A DNA stretch of 64,000 bases from Eggerthellaceae bacterium (GTDB lineage Bacteria; Actinomycetota; Coriobacteriia; Coriobacteriales; Eggerthellaceae), in assembly GCA_009782605.1 (NCBI GenBank), contig WRIR01000005.1, positions 61,737 to 125,736 on the forward strand, written 5' to 3'. Below are positions 31,000 to 40,944 of this stretch, piece by piece. Position numbers and translations under genes: made by a program. The notes beneath the pieces were generated by a model that worked only from the letters and a program-made list of their open reading frames with translations, was not told the DNA's origin and did no database searches. Positions within the stretch are counted from its first letter, which is position 1. Each line of letters opens with the position of its first letter.

Positions 31000-33579
31000 G
31001 TGAAACTGGTTGTCACCGAGAAAAACCTCGCGGCTCAAAAGATCGCCGACCTCTTGGGGGACGGAAAACCCAAGACCGACAAAGTGTACTCAACGCCGGT
31101 ATACCGCTTCATGCGCGGCGGCGAAGAATGGGTGGCCATCGGGCTGCGCGGCCACATCCTCGGGCCCGACTTCATGCCCAACCTCAACTACAAGAAGACA
31201 AAGGGCTGGCAAGGCATCACCGCCAACGGAGCGAGCATCCCCGTGCCCATCCCCGACGCGCTGGCAAAACCCCCCTTCAAGAAGAAGAAGCCCTTCACCG
31301 TCGACGGCGTCGAGCTGGGCGCGTGGAAGATGGAGGTCCTGCCCTATCTTGTCTATGCGCCTATCGAGAAGCTGCCGAAGGAAAAGGAGATAATCCGCTC
31401 GCTCAAGAACCTTGCGAAAAAGGCGGACGAGGTGATAATCGCAACCGACTTCGACCGCGAGGGGGAGCTGATAGGCTCGGACGCCCTGTCCTGCATCCAG
31501 GAGGTCAACGACCAGGCACCGGTCTTCCGCGCCCGCTACTCGGCCATCACGAAAGAAGAGATCGAGCACGCCTTCACTAACATGGTCGATTTGGATACCA
31601 ACCTCGCCAGCGCAGGCGCCTCGCGCCAGGACATCGACCTTATCTGGGGCGCCGTGCTCACGCGCTACCTCACTATCGTGAAGTTCGCCGGCTACGGAAA
31701 CGTGCGCTCGTCAGGTCGCGTGCAGACGCCGACCCTGGCGCTCATCGTGGCGAAGGAGCGCGAGCGTTTGGCCTTCGTCCCCGAGGACTACTGGGTGATA
31801 AAGGGCGCCTTCGATGCCGATGGCGAGGCCTTTGAGGCGGGCCATGAGGTGGCGCGCTTCAAGAAGGAGGCCGAGGCGCAGGCCGTTATGGGCCACGTGG
31901 AGGGCGAGACGGTCGCCGCGGTCTCCTCCATCGAGAAGAAGAAGCGCACAATCGCCCCGCCGGTGCCCTTCAACACCACGTCTTTGATGGCTGCCGCAGC
32001 CGCCGAGGGGCTTTCCCCTGCACGCACGATGCGGATTGCGGAAAGCCTCTACATGGACGGCTTCATCAGCTACCCGCGCGTCGACAACACGGTGTACCCC
32101 CAGTCGCTCGACCTCAAGGGAATCGTCACGAGGCTCAAAGAAAACCCCGCCTATGCGCCCTATTGCAGCGAGCTGCTTGCCAAGGGGCCCCTCAAGGCGA
32201 CGCGGGGAAAGAAGGAGACGACGGACCACCCGCCCATCCATCCGACGAATTCGGCAACGCCCGACGTTCTGCCTCCCGCCGAGTTCAAGCTCTACAACCT
32301 GGTAGCGCGCCGCTTCCTGGCGACGCTCTCAGAACCTGCCGTCGTCGAGGGCACGAAGGTCGCCCTGCGGGTCGACGGCGAGACCTTCATCGGCCAGGGC
32401 GACGTCCTGGTGAAGCCGGGCTTCCGCGCCATCTACCCATACGGCTTGAAGAAGGACGAGGTGCTGCCTTCCCTGGTCGAGGGACAAAAGATAGGCTTTG
32501 TGGGCGCTACCTGCACACACAAGCAGACCGAGCCTCCCGCCCGCTACTCGCAGGGGCGGCTTATCCAGGAAATGGAAAAACTCGGCCTGGGAACAAAGTC
32601 GACGCGTCACTCCATCATCGAGCGCCTCTACGAGGTGAAATACATCAACAACGACCCCATCGAGCCCTCGCAGCTTGGCATTGCCGTCTGCGACGCCCTC
32701 GACAAATTCGCGCCGCAAATAACCCATTCGACGATGACGGCCGAACTTGAGGCCAAGATGGACAGCATCGCCGCAGGGGATGTCTCGAAAGAAGAGGTGG
32801 TCACGAACTCGCGTAACATCCTTGCCGAAGAGCTGCGCAACCTGCTGCCTCATTCCGACGAGGTGAAGGAGGCCTTGTCGGACGCGGTTGCGGCCGACGC
32901 CTATGTGGGCACCTGCCCCACCTGTGGAAAGGACCTGCAGATACGTGCCTCGTCGAAGACGCGCTCCTTGTTTATTGGCTGCGCTGGGTGGCCCGACTGC
33001 GACGTGACCTTCCCGCTTCCGCAGGGCAAGATCGAGGCGCTTGAAGAGCTCTGTCCGACCTGCAACATGCCCCAGGTGAAGGTGACCGCATTCCGCGTGA
33101 AGCCGCGCGTCTTCTGCATCGACCCGAACTGCGCGACGAACCGGGAGCCGGACGTGGCTGTCGGCGAGTGCCAGGCCTGCAAGGCCGCGGGAAAGTCCGC
33201 GCAGCTCATCGCGCAGAAGAACCCCCGCACCCTGAAGCGCTTCATTCGCTGCGAGAACCACGAGGAATGCAACACCGGTTACCCCCTGCCACAATACGGC
33301 GCCCTGACGGCGACGGGCGAGGTGTGTGAGCACTGCGCGGCACCGATTGTGATCGTGACGACGAACCGGGGCCCCTGGAGGCTCTGCCCGAACTTCGACT
33401 GCCCGGGCAAGGCCGAGGAAGCCAAGGCTAAGGCGGCCAAGGCCAAGGCCGCGAAAACGGCCCGGACGAAGGCAGCCGCCACAAAGGCGGCGAAGCCGGG
33501 GGCCGTCAAGGCCAAAGCGCCCGCCAAGGCCACCACGGGCACCGCCACAAAGACCACCGCGAAGAAGGGGACGCCATGA
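31000..33579 (+). CDS. topA: DNA topoisomerase I, type IA
   Basis: Relaxes negative supercoils. The 859-residue enzyme has a TOPRIM domain with ATDFDREGELIG (about residues 147-158), the active Tyr in GFISYPRVDNT, and at the C terminus several Cys4 zinc-finger units (CPTCGKDLQ, CPTCNMPQ, CEHCAAP). It ends in a 55-residue Lys/Ala/Thr tail (KAKAAKAKAAK...), typical of actinobacteria and thought to help processivity. The start is GTG 31000 after AAGGAGG; the upstream in-frame ATG at 30910 is discarded. The last bases overlap mdh by ATGA. Confidence 0.92.
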   Translation: MKLVVTEKNLAAQKIADLLGDGKPKTDKVYSTPVYRFMRGGEEWVAIGLRGHILGPDFMPNLNYKKTKGWQGITANGASIPVPIPDALAKPPFKKKKPFTVDGVELGAWKMEVLPYLVYAPIEKLPKEKEIIRSLKNLAKKADEVIIATDFDREGELIGSDALSCIQEVNDQAPVFRARYSAITKEEIEHAFTNMVDLDTNLASAGASRQDIDLIWGAVLTRYLTIVKFAGYGNVRSSGRVQTPTLALIVAKERERLAFVPEDYWVIKGAFDADGEAFEAGHEVARFKKEAEAQAVMGHVEGETVAAVSSIEKKKRTIAPPVPFNTTSLMAAAAAEGLSPARTMRIAESLYMDGFISYPRVDNTVYPQSLDLKGIVTRLKENPAYAPYCSELLAKGPLKATRGKKETTDHPPIHPTNSATPDVLPPAEFKLYNLVARRFLATLSEPAVVEGTKVALRVDGETFIGQGDVLVKPGFRAIYPYGLKKDEVLPSLVEGQKIGFVGATCTHKQTEPPARYSQGRLIQEMEKLGLGTKSTRHSIIERLYEVKYINNDPIEPSQLGIAVCDALDKFAPQITHSTMTAELEAKMDSIAAGDVSKEEVVTNSRNILAEELRNLLPHSDEVKEALSDAVAADAYVGTCPTCGKDLQIRASSKTRSLFIGCAGWPDCDVTFPLPQGKIEALEELCPTCNMPQVKVTAFRVKPRVFCIDPNCATNREPDVAVGECQACKAAGKSAQLIAQKNPRTLKRFIRCENHEECNTGYPLPQYGALTATGEVCEHCAAPIVIVTTNRGPWRLCPNFDCPGKAEEAKAKAAKAKAAKTARTKAAATKAAKPGAVKAKAPAKATTGTATKTTAKKGTP

Positions 33580-34508
33580 CCAAAGTAAGCATCGTGGGGG
33601 CGGGCAACGTCGGGGCCGCCGCCGCGCACATCCTGGCAGGCAAGGACCTTGCGGACATCGTCCTGATCGACGTTGCCGAGGGGCTGCCCCAGGGAAAGGC
33701 GCTCGACATGATGCACCTGCGCTCGATAGAGGGCTTCGACAGCAGCATCGTGGGGACGAACGACTACGCGCTTACCGCCGGGTCGGATGTCGTGGTCATC
33801 ACGGCGGGCATCGCCCGCAAGCCGGGCATGACGCGCGAGGACCTGCTTGGGGTCAACGCCTCCATCATGGCCTCGGTCATCGAGGCGGCCCGGCCCGCAT
33901 CTCCCGACGCCGTCTATATCTGCGTTACCAACCCGCTCGACGTCATGACTTGGCTTGCCTACAAGAAGTCGGGGCTTCCGGCGAACCGCCTGATGGGCAT
34001 GGGCGGCGTGCTCGACTCTGCCCGCTTCTCCTTCGCTATCTGTGAAAAGCTCGGGTGCCGGCCCGAAGAGGTTAAGGCTTGGGCCCTGGGCGCCCACGGG
34101 GAAGGCATGGTCTGCTGGCCGCGCCACACGACGGTTGCGGGAAGGCCTCTGTCAGAGCTTTTGGGCCCCGACGACATCGCCGAGGTCGTCTCGCGCACCG
34201 TGCAGGGCGGGGCAGAGGTGGTCAAGCACCTGAAAACCGGCTCGGCCTACTACGCGCCGGGCGCCGCCATCGCGCAGATGGTCGAGGCGATACTAACCGA
34301 CAGCCACGAGCTCATGAGCGTCTGCGCCCACCTCGAAGGGCACTACGGCATCGACGACCTGTACATGAACGTCCCCGTGCGGCTTGGGAAGAGCGGTGTG
34401 GAAGAGATAGTCGAGTTCGACCTGACCGAAGGCGAGCGCGCCGACCTGCTGGTCTCGGCGCACAGCGTGGCAGAAGGCCTCAAGGCCCTCCCGCCCGAAA
34501 TCCGGTAG
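33576..34508 (+). CDS. mdh: Malate dehydrogenase (NAD, LDH/MDH superfamily)
   Basis: Interconverts malate and oxaloacetate. It has the NAD-binding GAGNVG at residues 8-13, MTREDLLGVNA, GVLDSARFSF and the catalytic His in GAHGEGMV. The residues around the substrate loop (IARKPGMTR) fit malate rather than lactate. At 310 residues it has normal length. Coupled to topA by an ATGA overlap and followed by fumarase genes, it suggests a malate-fumarate branch of the TCA cycle, probably run in the reductive direction in this anaerobe. Confidence 0.92.
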   Translation: MTKVSIVGAGNVGAAAAHILAGKDLADIVLIDVAEGLPQGKALDMMHLRSIEGFDSSIVGTNDYALTAGSDVVVITAGIARKPGMTREDLLGVNASIMASVIEAARPASPDAVYICVTNPLDVMTWLAYKKSGLPANRLMGMGGVLDSARFSFAICEKLGCRPEEVKAWALGAHGEGMVCWPRHTTVAGRPLSELLGPDDIAEVVSRTVQGGAEVVKHLKTGSAYYAPGAAIAQMVEAILTDSHELMSVCAHLEGHYGIDDLYMNVPVRLGKSGVEEIVEFDLTEGERADLLVSAHSVAEGLKALPPEIR

Positions 34509-34537
34509 GGAAGGCGTCTTCGCGAAGGGAAGGCAGC

Positions 34538-35440
34538 GTGGCACATAAGGCCCCCAGAACCATAACGGCCGAAATGGTGGCAGACGCGGTGTACCGGGCA
34601 ATCCCCGGGCTTGCCTGCGACCTGCCCGACGATGTCAAAAGGGCGCTCGTCGCCGCCCGTGCGGCCGAGACAAGCCCGCGCGGGCAGGTGGTGCTCGACC
34701 ATCTGATAGAAAACGCTGCCATAGCCGCCTGCGACCGGGTGCCGCTGTGCCAGGACACGGGCTCGGTCTGGGCCTGTTTGGAGATAGGCCCCGAAACAAG
34801 GGTTGCGGGGGATGTGTTCGCGGGCGTGGACGCGGCGGTGGCCCGGGCTTTTGCCGAGGCACGCCTGCGGACCTCGCTCGCGTGCGACGCAGCCCTCGAC
34901 CGCTCGAACACCGGCGACAACACCCCGGCATTCTGCGAGCTTTCCGTGGCCTCCGGCCATACGGACCACTCCGGCCACGCCGCCCCCGCAGGTACTGATC
35001 CCGCCCGCGCACGCCTCCACCTCATGCTCAAGGGCGGCGGCTCCGACAACGCGAGCCGGGTGGTGATGCTCGTCCCGGGCGCGGGGAGGCAGGGGATTGT
35101 CGAAGAGGTAGTCGCCTGCGTGCGGGAAAAGGCCGCCAGCGCCTGTGCCCCGGTGGTGGTTGGGGTCGGCATCGGGTCGACTTTCGACAAGGTCGCCGGA
35201 CTTGCAAAGCGGGCGCTGATGCGCAGGATAGACGAGCCGACGCCCCACGAAGGCGTTGCAGCCCTTGAGGCAGAGCTCCTTGCCGCGGTGAATGCCACCG
35301 GCCTCGGCCCGGGAGGGCTCGGCGGGGCGACGACCGCACTTGCGGTGAAGGCGAACACGGCCCCCTGCCATATCGCCGCGCTGCCGCTTGCCGTCAACAT
35401 GGGCTGTTCGGCGATGAGGAGGCTCAGCATTGACCTCTAA
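34538..35440 (+). CDS. Class I fumarate hydratase, alpha subunit
   Basis: The Fe-S domain of a two-subunit fumarase or tartrate dehydratase (TtdA/FumA N-terminal family). Cluster cysteines occur in PLCQDTGSV, and other family blocks are RSNTGDNTP, GGGSDNASRV, GIGSTFD and the final NMGCSAMRR. It interconverts malate and fumarate in the cytoplasm; activity on tartrate cannot be excluded. GTG 34538 follows GAAGGGA. Its 3' end overlaps the beta subunit by 11 bp. Confidence 0.88.
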   Translation: MAHKAPRTITAEMVADAVYRAIPGLACDLPDDVKRALVAARAAETSPRGQVVLDHLIENAAIAACDRVPLCQDTGSVWACLEIGPETRVAGDVFAGVDAAVARAFAEARLRTSLACDAALDRSNTGDNTPAFCELSVASGHTDHSGHAAPAGTDPARARLHLMLKGGGSDNASRVVMLVPGAGRQGIVEEVVACVREKAASACAPVVVGVGIGSTFDKVAGLAKRALMRRIDEPTPHEGVAALEAELLAAVNATGLGPGGLGGATTALAVKANTAPCHIAALPLAVNMGCSAMRRLSIDL

Positions 35441-36026
35441 AGACCCCCAAGCCCCCCCGGCTCCCCGCAAGCCCCAAAGCCTTCGGCCCCTTGCCCTCCC
35501 TCTGGCACGGCCCGTGCTCGCAACACTGAGGGCGGGGGATACCTGCACGCTGACCGGTCCGCTGTTCACCCTGCGCGACGCGGGGCACATCCTCCTTCTG
35601 GCAGAACTGCAAAAGGAGGGAAGGCTCCCCTTTGGGCTCGACGGCCAGACGATCTTCTATGCCGGTCCCACCCCGCCCGCCGCAGGCCGTCCTTTCGGCG
35701 CCATCGGCCCCACCACGGCCTCGCGCATGGACTTCGCCGCACCGGCGCTTCACCGGGCGGGCATTGTGGCGACCATCGGCAAGGGCCCCCGCTCCCCAGA
35801 AGTGGCCCAGGCCTGCAAGGAGACCGGCTCGGCCTATTTCGTCGCGACTGGCGGGGCTGCTGCATTTCTCGCGAAGTGCGTGGAAACTTCCACCACCTTG
35901 GCGTATGATGAGCTAGGAACGGAAGCGCTCCGCATGATAGAAGTTGTCGATTTTCCCGTTTTCGTAGGAATCGACGTGCAGGGAAACGATGTGTACCACC
36001 GAAACGATGGGTGCCCGCCCGGCTGA
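35430..36026 (+). CDS. Class I fumarate hydratase, beta subunit
   Basis: A 198-residue C-terminal-domain subunit of class I fumarase. The motif GPTTASRMD (about residues 92-100) and ATGGAAAFLA mark the family. The first 20 residues are a Pro/Lys-rich extension. The start is TTG 35430 after GAGGAGG, inside the alpha-subunit gene, so translation is probably coupled. Confidence 0.88.
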   Translation: MTSKDPQAPPAPRKPQSLRPLALPLARPVLATLRAGDTCTLTGPLFTLRDAGHILLLAELQKEGRLPFGLDGQTIFYAGPTPPAAGRPFGAIGPTTASRMDFAAPALHRAGIVATIGKGPRSPEVAQACKETGSAYFVATGGAAAFLAKCVETSTTLAYDELGTEALRMIEVVDFPVFVGIDVQGNDVYHRNDGCPPG

Positions 36027-36075
36027 GACGAGGAAGGGGCGCTCCGACAAGGATCTCCGACAAGGATAATGCCAC

Positions 36076-36819
36076 GTGGCCTCAGGATTCGGACAAAAAG
36101 GCAATGACAAAGAAGGCGTATTCATCAGCTTTGAGGGTGGTGAGGGCGCCGGCAAGTCTACCCATATCAACTTCCTCTCTGAAACGCTCGAAGAGCGGGG
36201 ATACCAGGTCTTGCGCCTGCGCGAGCCCGGCGGTACGTCTCTGGGCGAAAAGCTCCGGGAAATCGTGCTCGACGCCGTCCACCAAGAGATTGTTGCCGAG
36301 ACCGAGCTGTTCATATACGAGGCCGCCCGTGCACAGATAGTGGCCGAGGTCATCAAGCCGGCGCTTGCCCAAAAAGCAGTTGTGCTCTGCGACCGCTTCT
36401 TCGACTCGACGCTTGCCTACCAGGCCTTCGGCAGGGGGCTTGACCGCGATTTCGTCGAGCGCGCCAACGCATTCGCCTCTCAGGGCCTGGTTCCCGACAG
36501 GACGATCGTCCTCAGCTGCGGCAAGGCGGCGCGGACGGGGCTTGAGCGGGCGACGAAGCACGGGGCCGCCGACCGGCTGGAAGGCGAGGGCGAGGATTTC
36601 CACACCCGGGTAAACGAAGCCTTCTTCACAATCGCGCAGGCCTGTCCCGAGCGTATCCGCATGGTCGAGTCGGCCGATTTGAAGTCCCAGACCGCCCGCA
36701 GGGTTTTTGAGGCGCTTGTTGACCTCTTCCCCTGGATGGGCGGGCTTGTCGCAGACAAGGCCTTCTTCGAGAAGGTCGATGTCGGGCGCTACGGGAACAA
36801 GCATTGCGACGGGGGATAG
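36076..36819 (+). CDS. tmk: Thymidylate kinase
   Basis: Phosphorylates dTMP to dTDP. P-loop FEGGEGAGKST, then the LREPGGT motif, DRFFDSTLAYQAFGRGL and a lid-type region (RLEGEGEDFHTRV). At 247 residues it is somewhat longer than average, with extra residues at the C terminus after LFPWM. GTG 36076 follows AAGGATA. In the order tmk-holB-ricT, as in many Gram-positives. Confidence 0.9.
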   Translation: MASGFGQKGNDKEGVFISFEGGEGAGKSTHINFLSETLEERGYQVLRLREPGGTSLGEKLREIVLDAVHQEIVAETELFIYEAARAQIVAEVIKPALAQKAVVLCDRFFDSTLAYQAFGRGLDRDFVERANAFASQGLVPDRTIVLSCGKAARTGLERATKHGAADRLEGEGEDFHTRVNEAFFTIAQACPERIRMVESADLKSQTARRVFEALVDLFPWMGGLVADKAFFEKVDVGRYGNKHCDGG

Positions 36820-36824
36820 TGCCC

Positions 36825-37967
36825 ATGCCCGACGCTTTTGAGAATATACTGGGACAGGCCCAGGTCCGCGATTTCCTGAGGGCGACCATTGTCCACGACA
36901 GGGTGAGCCACGCCTACCTTTTCACGGGGCCTGCCGGGTCGAACAAGACGCTGGCGGCATATGCCTTCTCCCAGGCCATCCTCTGCAAGGAGGGAGGCTG
37001 CCCCGATTGCGACTGCTGCCAGCGGGTCATGCGTCGCAAGCATCCCGACGTGCGCTACTTCGCTCCGGAAGGCGTGGGCGGCTACCTGGTCGAACAGGTG
37101 CGGGAGATAATCACCGACACCGGCCTCGCGCCGATTCAGGCCTCAAGGAAAGTCTACATCCTCGACCGCGTCGACCTCTTGGGCACGCAGGCGGCCAACG
37201 CCTTCCTCAAGACGCTTGAAGAGCCGCCGGAAGACGTCGTGCTCATCCTTTTGGGCCGCACGCGCGAGAGCGTGCTGCCGACCATCGTCTCCCGCTGCCA
37301 GGTCGTGCCCTTCCGCCACATCCCCGCAGGTGAAGCCGCAGGCATTCTCTCGCAGAACACGGGGGCGTCCACACAGCTCGCCCATATCGCCATCCAGGCT
37401 TGCGGCGGGTCTATCACCAACGCGGTCGATTTCCTCAAGTCGCCCGAGCGCATGGCCTTCCGCGCACAGGTGCTTGAGGTCTTGGGCTCGCTCGCCCTGG
37501 CCGACGACTGGGACGTGCTTACCTACGCGCAGGACCTGGTGGTCAAGGCGCGCTCGCCGCTCGACGTCGTTCGCGCCGCGCAGGACGAAGAGCTTGCCGA
37601 ATCAGCCGACTTTCTCGCGAAATCAGCGATACGGCAGCTTGAGGCACGCAATAAGCGCATGCTTTCAGCGGCAAGCCTCGAATCGCTGAGACAGATGACG
37701 GCCATCATCCGTTCCTGGCTTCGTGATATCATGGTAGTGTGCGGCGGATGCCTCGGTCTTGTGATAAACACCGACATCCAAAGCACCATCGAAGAGGCTG
37801 CTGGCAGGACCGACGTGGCACGCACGGTCGCCGCTTTGGAGGCCTGCCGCCACGCCGACGAGGCCATAGCGTATAATGTTTCTCCCGAAACCTGTATTGA
37901 CGCACTGCTATTTGAGATAAGAGAGGTTTTATATGGTACGAGTCGCGCCAATAAGGCTCCAGTATAG
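36825..37967 (+). CDS. holB: DNA polymerase III delta-prime subunit
   Basis: A clamp-loader subunit of about 380 residues. The P-loop is GPAGSNKTL (about residues 38-46; the usual GxGK(S/T) is altered to S-N-K-T). A Cys4 zinc site CKEGGCPDCDCC follows, then the sensor block LEEPPEDVVLIL and an SRC arginine-finger motif (IVSRCQVVPF). ATG 36825 follows GGGGGATAG. It overlaps ricT by 35 bp, an unusually long overlap that suggests coupled translation. Confidence 0.88.
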   Translation: MPDAFENILGQAQVRDFLRATIVHDRVSHAYLFTGPAGSNKTLAAYAFSQAILCKEGGCPDCDCCQRVMRRKHPDVRYFAPEGVGGYLVEQVREIITDTGLAPIQASRKVYILDRVDLLGTQAANAFLKTLEEPPEDVVLILLGRTRESVLPTIVSRCQVVPFRHIPAGEAAGILSQNTGASTQLAHIAIQACGGSITNAVDFLKSPERMAFRAQVLEVLGSLALADDWDVLTYAQDLVVKARSPLDVVRAAQDEELAESADFLAKSAIRQLEARNKRMLSAASLESLRQMTAIIRSWLRDIMVVCGGCLGLVINTDIQSTIEEAAGRTDVARTVAALEACRHADEAIAYNVSPETCIDALLFEIREVLYGTSRANKAPV

Positions 37968-39435
37968 CTCGAAGGTCCTCTGGTTCGCCCCGGAAGACTT
38001 CGACGTCCAGAAGGGCGATGCCGTTGTGGTGACGACGGCGCGTGGCCTTGAGTTCGGCCACCTGACCGACGAGATATTCGAGGTCGAGCAAGACAAGGTC
38101 AAGCGCCTGAAAGCAGACCTCAAGCCCATCAAGCGGATTGCGACGGAACGCGATAAGGAAATGGCTGCACAGATGCAGGAGAAGTCCGATGAGGCCCTGC
38201 CGGTGTTCAAGGAGATGGCGGCCGAGGCGAGCGCGGACATGCACCCGGTCTCGGTCGAGTTCTTGGTCGACGGCGACAAGGCCGTGTTCTACTTCGAGGC
38301 CGAAGAGCGCATCGACTTCCGCGAGCTGGTACGCAAGCTCGCGTCGCACTTCCACGTGCGCATCGACATGCGCCAGATCGGTGTGCGCGACGAGGCACGC
38401 ATGGTCGGCGGCCTGGGCCACTGCGGCCAGGAGCTGTGCTGCAAGCGGCTCGGCGGGGAGTTCTGCCCGGTCTCCATCCGGATGGCCAAGGAACAAGATC
38501 TCTCGCTGAACCCCCAAAAGATATCAGGGGTCTGCGGCCGTTTGATGTGCTGTCTGCGCTATGAGTTCGATGTCTACAAGGACTTCAAGGAACGGGCGCC
38601 GAAGATGAACGCCACAATCGACACCCCCGAGGGATCGGCGCGGGTCACCGATCTGAACGTCCCCCGCGAGATCGTGACGCTCAAGCTCGCCAACGACAAG
38701 ACGGTGAAGATACCTCTGGCAGAAATGGAGCCGCCCGAGAAGGGCAGCCGTCCCCACAAGGTGGGGGAGGAGGCCTTTGACCTCCACGCGAACCAAAGCC
38801 CCCTCGACTCGGTAGACCTGCTGGCCTTCTCTCCCTTCGGGGACAAGAGCCTGACCGACGGGGCTCTGCGGAAAGATCGCCAGGAATCCGACGGCGACCG
38901 CGCCCGTCAGGGGCGGTCCGGCCAAGGCTCCGGAGGCGGCCGCAAGCCGAGGCGCCGGACACGGTCGGGAAAAGACGGCCAGGGAACAACACAATCGTCT
39001 TCCGAAGGGAAGGCGCAAAACCCAAACCAGCAAAAAAAGAGGTCAAACCAGAAGAACGCCCGGCCCTCGGACCAGTCGAGGCCATCAGGCGCGCCGAAGG
39101 ATGGCCAGGGCGGGCCCGGGAAAGGCCAGGGCCGCTCGAAGAGGCGCTTCGGCAAGGGTGCCAGTGGCTCCCAGGGCCAGGGCCAGGGGCGCGACGGAGC
39201 CTCCCAGGAGCGTTTCGAGAAGCAGGGCCAAGGCCCGCGCCCCGGACAGAAGTCCTCCGGCCTGCGCAGCGGGGAAAGGCGCAACCCCTCCGGGCAGCCC
39301 GGGGGTCCCGCCCCGGCACCGCAGGGCAGGAGGGAGCAGCAGGGCGGCACGGGCGCTGCCAAGGAACACCGACGCCCGCGCCGGCGCAGCCACCGGTCGG
39401 GCGGTGCCGAGTCAGGCGGCGCGGATGAAGTTTGA
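37933..39435 (+). CDS. ricT: RicT/PSP1-domain protein with long basic disordered tail
   Basis: A 500-residue protein. The PSP1 domain (about 1-270) has the conserved cysteines of the YaaT/RicT family (GHCGQELCC, FCPVS and CGRLMCC), which in Bacillus hold Fe-S clusters with RicA and RicF and help mRNA maturation. Residues 300-500 are Gly/Gln/Arg/Lys/Ser-rich with no predicted fold, about as long as the domain itself, and may bind RNA. The C terminus overlaps the start of pncB by 11 bp. Confidence 0.88.
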   Translation: MVRVAPIRLQYSSKVLWFAPEDFDVQKGDAVVVTTARGLEFGHLTDEIFEVEQDKVKRLKADLKPIKRIATERDKEMAAQMQEKSDEALPVFKEMAAEASADMHPVSVEFLVDGDKAVFYFEAEERIDFRELVRKLASHFHVRIDMRQIGVRDEARMVGGLGHCGQELCCKRLGGEFCPVSIRMAKEQDLSLNPQKISGVCGRLMCCLRYEFDVYKDFKERAPKMNATIDTPEGSARVTDLNVPREIVTLKLANDKTVKIPLAEMEPPEKGSRPHKVGEEAFDLHANQSPLDSVDLLAFSPFGDKSLTDGALRKDRQESDGDRARQGRSGQGSGGGRKPRRRTRSGKDGQGTTQSSSEGKAQNPNQQKKRSNQKNARPSDQSRPSGAPKDGQGGPGKGQGRSKRRFGKGASGSQGQGQGRDGASQERFEKQGQGPRPGQKSSGLRSGERRNPSGQPGGPAPAPQGRREQQGGTGAAKEHRRPRRRSHRSGGAESGGADEV

Positions 39436-40879
39436 CGTCTCGCTTCTGACCGACCTCTACCAGCTCACGATGGCCCAGGGCTACTGGGCAAGCGGCAAGA
39501 CCCGCGACGAGGCCTGCTTCCACATGCATTTTCGGGAGATCCCCTTCAAGGGCGGCTTCGCCGTCGCCTGCGGCATGGCGCAGCTGGCCGAGATGGTCGA
39601 GGACTTCTGCTTCTCCGAGGACGACCGCGCCTACCTCGCCTCGCTTGAGGCCCCGGGTGGAGGAAGCCTCTTCGACCCGGCCTTCCTCGACTACCTTGCC
39701 GGATTGGAGCTGGCGGTCGACATCGACGCCGTCTTCGAGGGGACGGTGGTTTTCCCGAACGAGCCTTTGGTGCGGGTGACCGGGCCTATCATGCACTGCC
39801 AACTCCTTGAGACCGCGCTCTTGAACTGCGTCAACTTCCAGACGCTTATTGCCACGAAGGCGGCCCGGGTCTGCCTTGCGGCTCAGATTCCCGTAGCCGA
39901 GTTCGGCCTGCGCAGGGCGCAGGGCGCAGGCGGCGGGCTGTGGGCGTCCCGTGCGGCGGTTGTTGGCGGATGCGCGACGACCTCCGACGTGCTTGCGGGC
40001 AAGCTCTTTGACGTGCCGGTCTCCGGGACGCATGCCCACTCCTGGGTCATGTCCTTCGACGACGAGCTTGAGGCCTTCCGCGCCTACGCGCGCGCGATGC
40101 CGAAGAACTGCGTCCTCCTTGTTGACACCTATGATATCCGGCAGGGGATAGAAAACGCCGTCACCGTCGGGCACGAGATGCGTGCACGGGGGGAAAGGCT
40201 CGCGGGCATCCGCATCGACTCGGGGGATCTGGCCTGGCTCTCGAAGATGGCCCGGGCCCGCCTTGACGAGGCGGGGCTTGAGGACTGCGCCATCATACTC
40301 TCGAACGACCTTGACGAGTACACCATCCAGTCGCTGCAAGACCAGGGGGCCTGCGCGGGCTCCTACGGCGTGGGGACGAAGCTTGCCACCGCCTTCGACC
40401 AGCCGACCTTGGGCGGGGTATACAAGCTCTCGGCCATCCGCCCCCAAGGCGCCGGGGCCTGGCGCGACCGCTTGAAGGTGTCGGAACAGCTGGCAAAGCT
40501 CACCGTCCCGGGTGTGCTCGACATACGGCGCTACTTCCACGAGGACGGTCATATCGCGGGTGATATGGTCTTCGACGTGGAGGCCGGGGTCGACCCGCGC
40601 GAGCTGATCATCGACCCGGCGGACGCCCTGCGGCAAAAAGGGCTTGCGGGCAAGCGCCACGAGACCCTGCTGAAACCCCTTGCCCGGTCGGGGAGGACGG
40701 TGCTGGCGCCCGAGCACCGCAGCGCGCTCGCCGCCCGGCAGCGCACAGGCGCGGCGCTTGCCACGCTTGACGAGAGCCAGAAGCGCATGTTGAACCCGCA
40801 CAGCTACCCGGTCGGGCTGGAATGTGGTCTTTTTGAACGGCGCCACAATTTAGTTGTGCAATTGAGGGGTATTCAGTAG
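39425..40879 (+). CDS. pncB: Nicotinate phosphoribosyltransferase
   Basis: The first step of the Preiss-Handler NAD salvage pathway: nicotinate + PRPP to NaMN. The 484-residue protein starts KFDVSLLTDLYQLTMAQGYW and has EFGLRRAQG, the catalytic-loop His in VSGTHAHSWVM, GIRIDSGDL and SYGVGTKL. The frame is open further upstream inside ricT, but ATG 39425 starts the conserved sequence. The substrate could be supplied by the NiaP-like carrier at 17.8 kb. Confidence 0.9.
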   Translation: MKFDVSLLTDLYQLTMAQGYWASGKTRDEACFHMHFREIPFKGGFAVACGMAQLAEMVEDFCFSEDDRAYLASLEAPGGGSLFDPAFLDYLAGLELAVDIDAVFEGTVVFPNEPLVRVTGPIMHCQLLETALLNCVNFQTLIATKAARVCLAAQIPVAEFGLRRAQGAGGGLWASRAAVVGGCATTSDVLAGKLFDVPVSGTHAHSWVMSFDDELEAFRAYARAMPKNCVLLVDTYDIRQGIENAVTVGHEMRARGERLAGIRIDSGDLAWLSKMARARLDEAGLEDCAIILSNDLDEYTIQSLQDQGACAGSYGVGTKLATAFDQPTLGGVYKLSAIRPQGAGAWRDRLKVSEQLAKLTVPGVLDIRRYFHEDGHIAGDMVFDVEAGVDPRELIIDPADALRQKGLAGKRHETLLKPLARSGRTVLAPEHRSALAARQRTGAALATLDESQKRMLNPHSYPVGLECGLFERRHNLVVQLRGIQ

Positions 40880-40944
40880 TTTAGTACCAAGAGGGTTATC
40901 GCTGCCATAAGCCCTACCATAAGCCTTTTAAGGGGGAAAGACAG

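Noticed and set aside
39101..39424. Upstream extension of pncB
   Set aside because: It runs out of frame through the ricT tail; conserved residues start at ATG 39425.
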